Source: Euperipatoides rowelli
Taxonomy: Eukaryota > Onychophora > Udeonychophora > Euonychophora > Peripatopsidae
Direction: 5' to 3' (one strand)
Assembly (NCBI GenBank): GCA_003024985.2
Contig: PXIH01S0051505.1
DNA length: 10,513 nt
Each line of letters begins with the position of its first letter. The first letter of the stretch is position 1. A model generated the notes under the pieces. That model saw nothing but the letters and a program-made list of their open reading frames with translations, was not told the origin of the DNA and made no database searches. A program made the position numbers and the translations under genes. Positions 8,241-10,513 of the stretch are shown in pieces.

Positions 8241-9311
8241 GAGAGGGATGTGTACGAGATGGTAAAGCAGTTAAATGTTGGGAGTGCCCCGGTTCCTGAC
8301 TTGTTACAGTAAAGTTGTTTGGTATATGTTCCCATGTTTTTGTACCAAATTTGGTTGTTATTAATTTTAATGTATGGCTGCAATGCTCTTTTGAATACAT
8401 CCCTCTTATTCATTCTTATTTAGTATTTCATAGAAGGAAAAATGCTTTGTTGAGTCAGAATCTATCTATAGACAGCACTAGGCCTATAAATATATAGACC
8501 TTGAATCACAGGTGTTCGCTCGCATTTTTAATAATTGGTTAAATAATGTTTTAGGTAATTTATTGTAGCCTTTTTACTTTGCCTTAAAGGGGAGGTATAT
8601 CCATATGCCGATTTTTAAGTTTCAGCAGATTGCTCTTCATGAAAGGGCAATTAAAAATCGAGATATTGTGGTAATTTCCATCACTCGTGCATAAGGCATT
8701 TGATTTTGTAGACCATAAGTTTCTTAATTATTAAGTTGTTTGGATATTCCAATTTATCAAGTGGCATCATTAATTATGTGTTAAACAAGTATGTATCCAT
8801 TCAGCACAAGGGCACATTGTTTTACAAAATTCCAGTTCAATGGGGGATTAGCCAGGGGTCCCCTCTGAGCACACACACAAACCTCTTCACAAACTATATT
8901 GATAGTCTGTTGATGGAGCTTAGTACCATGGGGGTAGGTCTATATATGCCATCCTTGGTTTCATATGTTGATGATATTACTATTTTTGTTAGGGGGCAGA
9001 ATAATGTACATAGAGCTCTTCAGGCTGTTCAAAATTTTGCCAATCGTACAGGCTCTATGGTGAATCCTAGTAAAATGTGCATTTGGTATCCTAGTATTAA
9101 TCAGGTAGATAGAGTGTGGGTGTTTCTGGGGATCCCCCATCCTTATGTTGGAATTTTAGCAAAAAATGTGATTCAGGACAATGTTCTGAACGATTTTAAG
9201 TATATTGAGACTCAGCTTAGGAGTAGGTATGTATCCCTTTGGACAAAAGTAAAATTTATTATTGTCTATTTTGAAAGCTATTTTTTTTCTAAATTTTTTA
9301 CGTTTTGGTAG
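8241..9311 (+). other. Reverse transcriptase domain of element B ORF2 (YVDD)
   Basis: Motifs in order: ERDVYEMVKQLNVGSAPVPD (8244-8303) is RT-0. STRPINI is the usual RPI box (near 8480). FARIFNNWLNNVLGNLL leads to FALKGRYIHMPI (8578-8613). HKAFDFVD (8690-8713) is motif A, in another frame. GISQGSPLS (8844-8870) is motif B, and SYVDDITIF with YVDD at 8964-8975 is motif C. VFLGIPHPYVGI follows, then SRYVSLWTKVKFI, the thumb start. The last 191 codons (8736-9311) are fully open and are the longest intact coding block in the window. Val replaces Ala in the YADD box, as in many other RTs. Confidence 0.9.
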
Positions 9312-10052
9312 GCTGTTAAGTGTTCTTCAGCCAGTTGGGCCTATGGATAGGCCTCCACCTTTTTTTCATGAGTCGGGTGTTTTGAGGAGCTTGAGAATGA
9401 CTAATATGAATGTTGTTGACACCTTTAATTTTCAACAGACTCGATGTATAGTTATGAAGCATATTTTAACCTTTTGGATCAGGATTATAATCCTTCACCT
9501 GATCTTAGATTGTTGTTACCTATTTATAAAGTTTTTAAGTTTTATTATGTGGCCCCTAATATCTATGACTTTGTCTTTAGGATGCTTAATAAGTCCGTTT
9601 ATACTAGGGACGTTCTAGTTGCTAGATTTAATTTAAGATTACGGCTGAGTACCCTTTTGTAATGTGGGGGAATTCTTCATCATTTGCTGTTTCAGTATAC
9701 CTATTTTTGTGATTATAGGTTGAAAATGTTATATTTTTAAAATTTTAACTTTCTTAATAACAATGTGTATGATACCGTTACCAATGGGATGCAATATAAG
9801 AAGATTGTTTTTTGTGTATTTTGTTGCGTGGAAAATTAGAAATCTTTGTATTTTTTCCAATGTCCTTGGAGAACTTGGCAGTTTTTTCAGTTGCAAAGTA
9901 GGCAGCTGGTTGCAGATGATTTCTGGGTTCTGCCTGGTTCTTTATTTTTTTAGAAATGGAATAACGAGAACACGGCTAGGTTTTTTGATGTATTTATAAG
10001 GGATGGGTTGTATGATGTATACTTCCATGGGTTTGTGGATATTGCTAAGTGA
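9312..10052 (+). other. Post-RT region and C-terminal Cys finger of element B ORF2
   Basis: GPMDRPPPFFHES (about 9340-9375) matches DPTDTPPRIL in element A. From 9444 one frame runs to the final TGA (10050-10052) with stops at 9660, 9738, 9837 and 9951. APNIYDFVFRMLNKSV (about 9554-9600) matches SPNLFDFMFKLFHRAI. CVFCCVEN, stop, KSLYFFQCPW (9813-9869) is the zf-RVT-like finger; its Cys residues are kept, but no His is seen at the expected place and a TAG interrupts it. Then ADDFWVLPGSLFF, stop, KWNNENTARFF to the end. Confidence 0.75.
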
Positions 10053-10180
10053 TATGCTATAGGTTTTTTTTGTCTTTCCCTTGTATTTGGTTATTGAATC
10101 TACTTTTTATTGTATCAGATTTAACCGTGTATTTAGTTGATTTCTGGCATCACCTAGGTTGTGCTGGTACTACTGTATCT
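10053..10180 (+). other. Presumed 3' UTR of element B and junction with older LINE
   Basis: T-rich sequence after the ORF2 stop. The change from T-rich to A-rich plus strand near 10180 is taken as the junction. No poly-A or tandem 3' repeat is visible. On the minus strand possible continuation of the neighbouring RT (DARNQLNTRLN at about 10145-10115) would place the junction nearer 10100. Confidence 0.4.
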
Positions 10181-10513
10181 TTAGTTTGTTATCTGAATAA
10201 AGCTATTTGGGACATCATCGGCATACTGAATAATAAATATTACAGTAAATTTCTGCCATAAATACATTATACAACATGGTGGGCATGATGGCACCCTGTG
10301 CAAGTCCACAATTAATATAAAAAGTATCAGACGATATTCCATTAACATCAATAATTGTTCTCCTATTACACAAAAAGGAATTAATCCATCTAACAACAAA
10401 TTTTCAAATTTAAAATAATTCAATTTATGAATAATAATATCATATTCAACTCTATCAAAGGCCTCAGAGAAGTCAATGTAAATAATGTCAGTTTGTATTG
10501 AAGATTGCATATT
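10181..10513 (-). pseudogene. Reverse-transcriptase fragment of a CR1/Jockey-like LINE (element D)
   Basis: Three RT boxes appear in order but in different frames. QTDIIYIDFSEAFDRVEYDI (about 10495-10430) is motif A of the CR1/Jockey type, with catalytic Asp and the DFS-AFD pattern. GISSDTFYINCGLAQGAIMP (motif B; GLAQGA at 10307-10290) lies in a second frame, with RWINSFLCNRR before it. QYADD with YADD at 10225-10214 is motif C, in the first frame again. At least two frameshifts make it non-functional. The N-terminal part lies beyond the right edge. It differs clearly from elements A and B (YADD, GLAQG) and shares strand and type with the tail at 5081-5347, so it may be the other half of the same copy. 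Confidence 0.8.

Larger units (their letters stand above)
6944..10052 (+). pseudogene. Element B ORF2: endonuclease-reverse transcriptase, broken
   Basis: The ATG at 6944 is chosen because the endonuclease motif LNIQGM follows 12 residues later, the usual spacing. Domains in order: endonuclease (to about 7620), linker (to about 8240), RT (to about 9311), post-RT region with finger (to the TGA at 10050-10052). Total length is about 1,036 codons, close to element A ORF2. The first stop already comes at codon 47 (TGA 7082-7084). Long parts keep one frame: 7755-8310 with three stops, 8736-9311 with none, and 9444-10052 with four internal stops. Point nonsense mutations and a few frameshifts, not large rearrangement, broke this copy. 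The last residues, ARFFDVFIRDGLYDVYFHGF, run to the stop. Confidence 0.85.
5378..10180 (+). mobile_element. Degenerate L1/Tx1-like non-LTR retrotransposon (element B)
   Basis: This plus-strand LINE has the same layout as element A: ORF1 (about 5783-6650), a T-rich spacer, then ORF2 (6944-10052). The whole stretch is T- and G-rich and C-poor on the plus strand, unlike the A-rich flanks, which gives approximate borders near 5380 and 10050-10180. I see no poly-A tail, no clear simple 3' repeat and no target-site duplication, as expected for an old copy. Similar motifs at matching places (EYGEILSF and QYGKVLTF; FALKG..IHMPI in both; YMDDITI and YVDDITI) show kinship with element A, while differing residues throughout show that the two families split long ago. 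It is inactive. Confidence 0.85.

Noticed and set aside
10196-10201. AATAAA as a polyadenylation signal for element B
   Set aside because: It falls beside the minus-strand RT motif C region of the CR1/Jockey fragment, probably beyond the element B border; AATAAA is common by chance in AT-rich DNA.
5370-10225. GATGATGTC shared in opposite orientation near both element B borders
   Set aside because: Nine bases, inverted rather than direct, and one copy is the codons of the YADD box; not a target-site duplication.
1-10513. CRISPR array, tRNA or rRNA gene, LTR, or DNA-transposon terminal inverted repeats
   Set aside because: No regularly spaced repeats, no cloverleaf-like stretch, no paired terminal repeats and no transposase motif were seen on either strand.

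Overview
This window looks like gene-free, AT-rich DNA from a eukaryote, most likely a metazoan (invertebrate-like composition); the species cannot be named from the sequence. There is no operon structure, no ribosome-binding sites and no intact long gene. Nearly everything recognisable is decayed non-LTR retrotransposon (LINE), read through short open blocks that resume in other frames after stops and frameshifts.

Layout. (1) Minus strand, about 4640 down to the left edge: a nearly complete L1/Tx1-like LINE. It has a Gag-like ORF1 with a CCHC zinc knuckle (about 4578-3605), a 366-base spacer, and an ORF2 (3238-6) with AP endonuclease, linker, reverse transcriptase (catalytic box YMDD) and a C-terminal Cys/His finger. 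(2) 4641-5080: no gene seen. (3) Minus strand, 5081 to about 5390: the C-terminal tail of an ORF2 from a different, CR1/Jockey-like LINE. (4) Plus strand, about 5378 to 10050-10180: a second, equally decayed L1/Tx1-like LINE related to the first. It has an unassigned 5' stretch, ORF1 (about 5783-6650), a T-rich spacer, and an ORF2 (6944-10052) with endonuclease, linker, reverse transcriptase (YVDD) and C-terminal finger. (5) Minus strand, 10181 to the right edge: a reverse-transcriptase fragment of a CR1/Jockey-like LINE.

The two large elements lie head to head (5' ends facing, about 0.75-1.1 kb apart). Read side by side they match in ORF1, the endonuclease-RT linker, the RT and the C-terminal region, so they are two diverged families of one lineage, not a recent inverted duplication. 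The plus strand changes from A-rich to T/G-rich near 5380 and back near 10180, and CR1/Jockey-like minus-strand pieces lie on both sides. This suggests that the plus-strand element inserted into, or between, older CR1/Jockey-like copies.

When intact, such elements encode an RNA-binding ORF1 protein that packages element RNA and an ORF2 protein that nicks the target and copies the RNA in place (target-primed reverse transcription). Both copies here are inactive. I found no sign of a new functional system; the interest is in the transposon archaeology. All alignments were made by eye.
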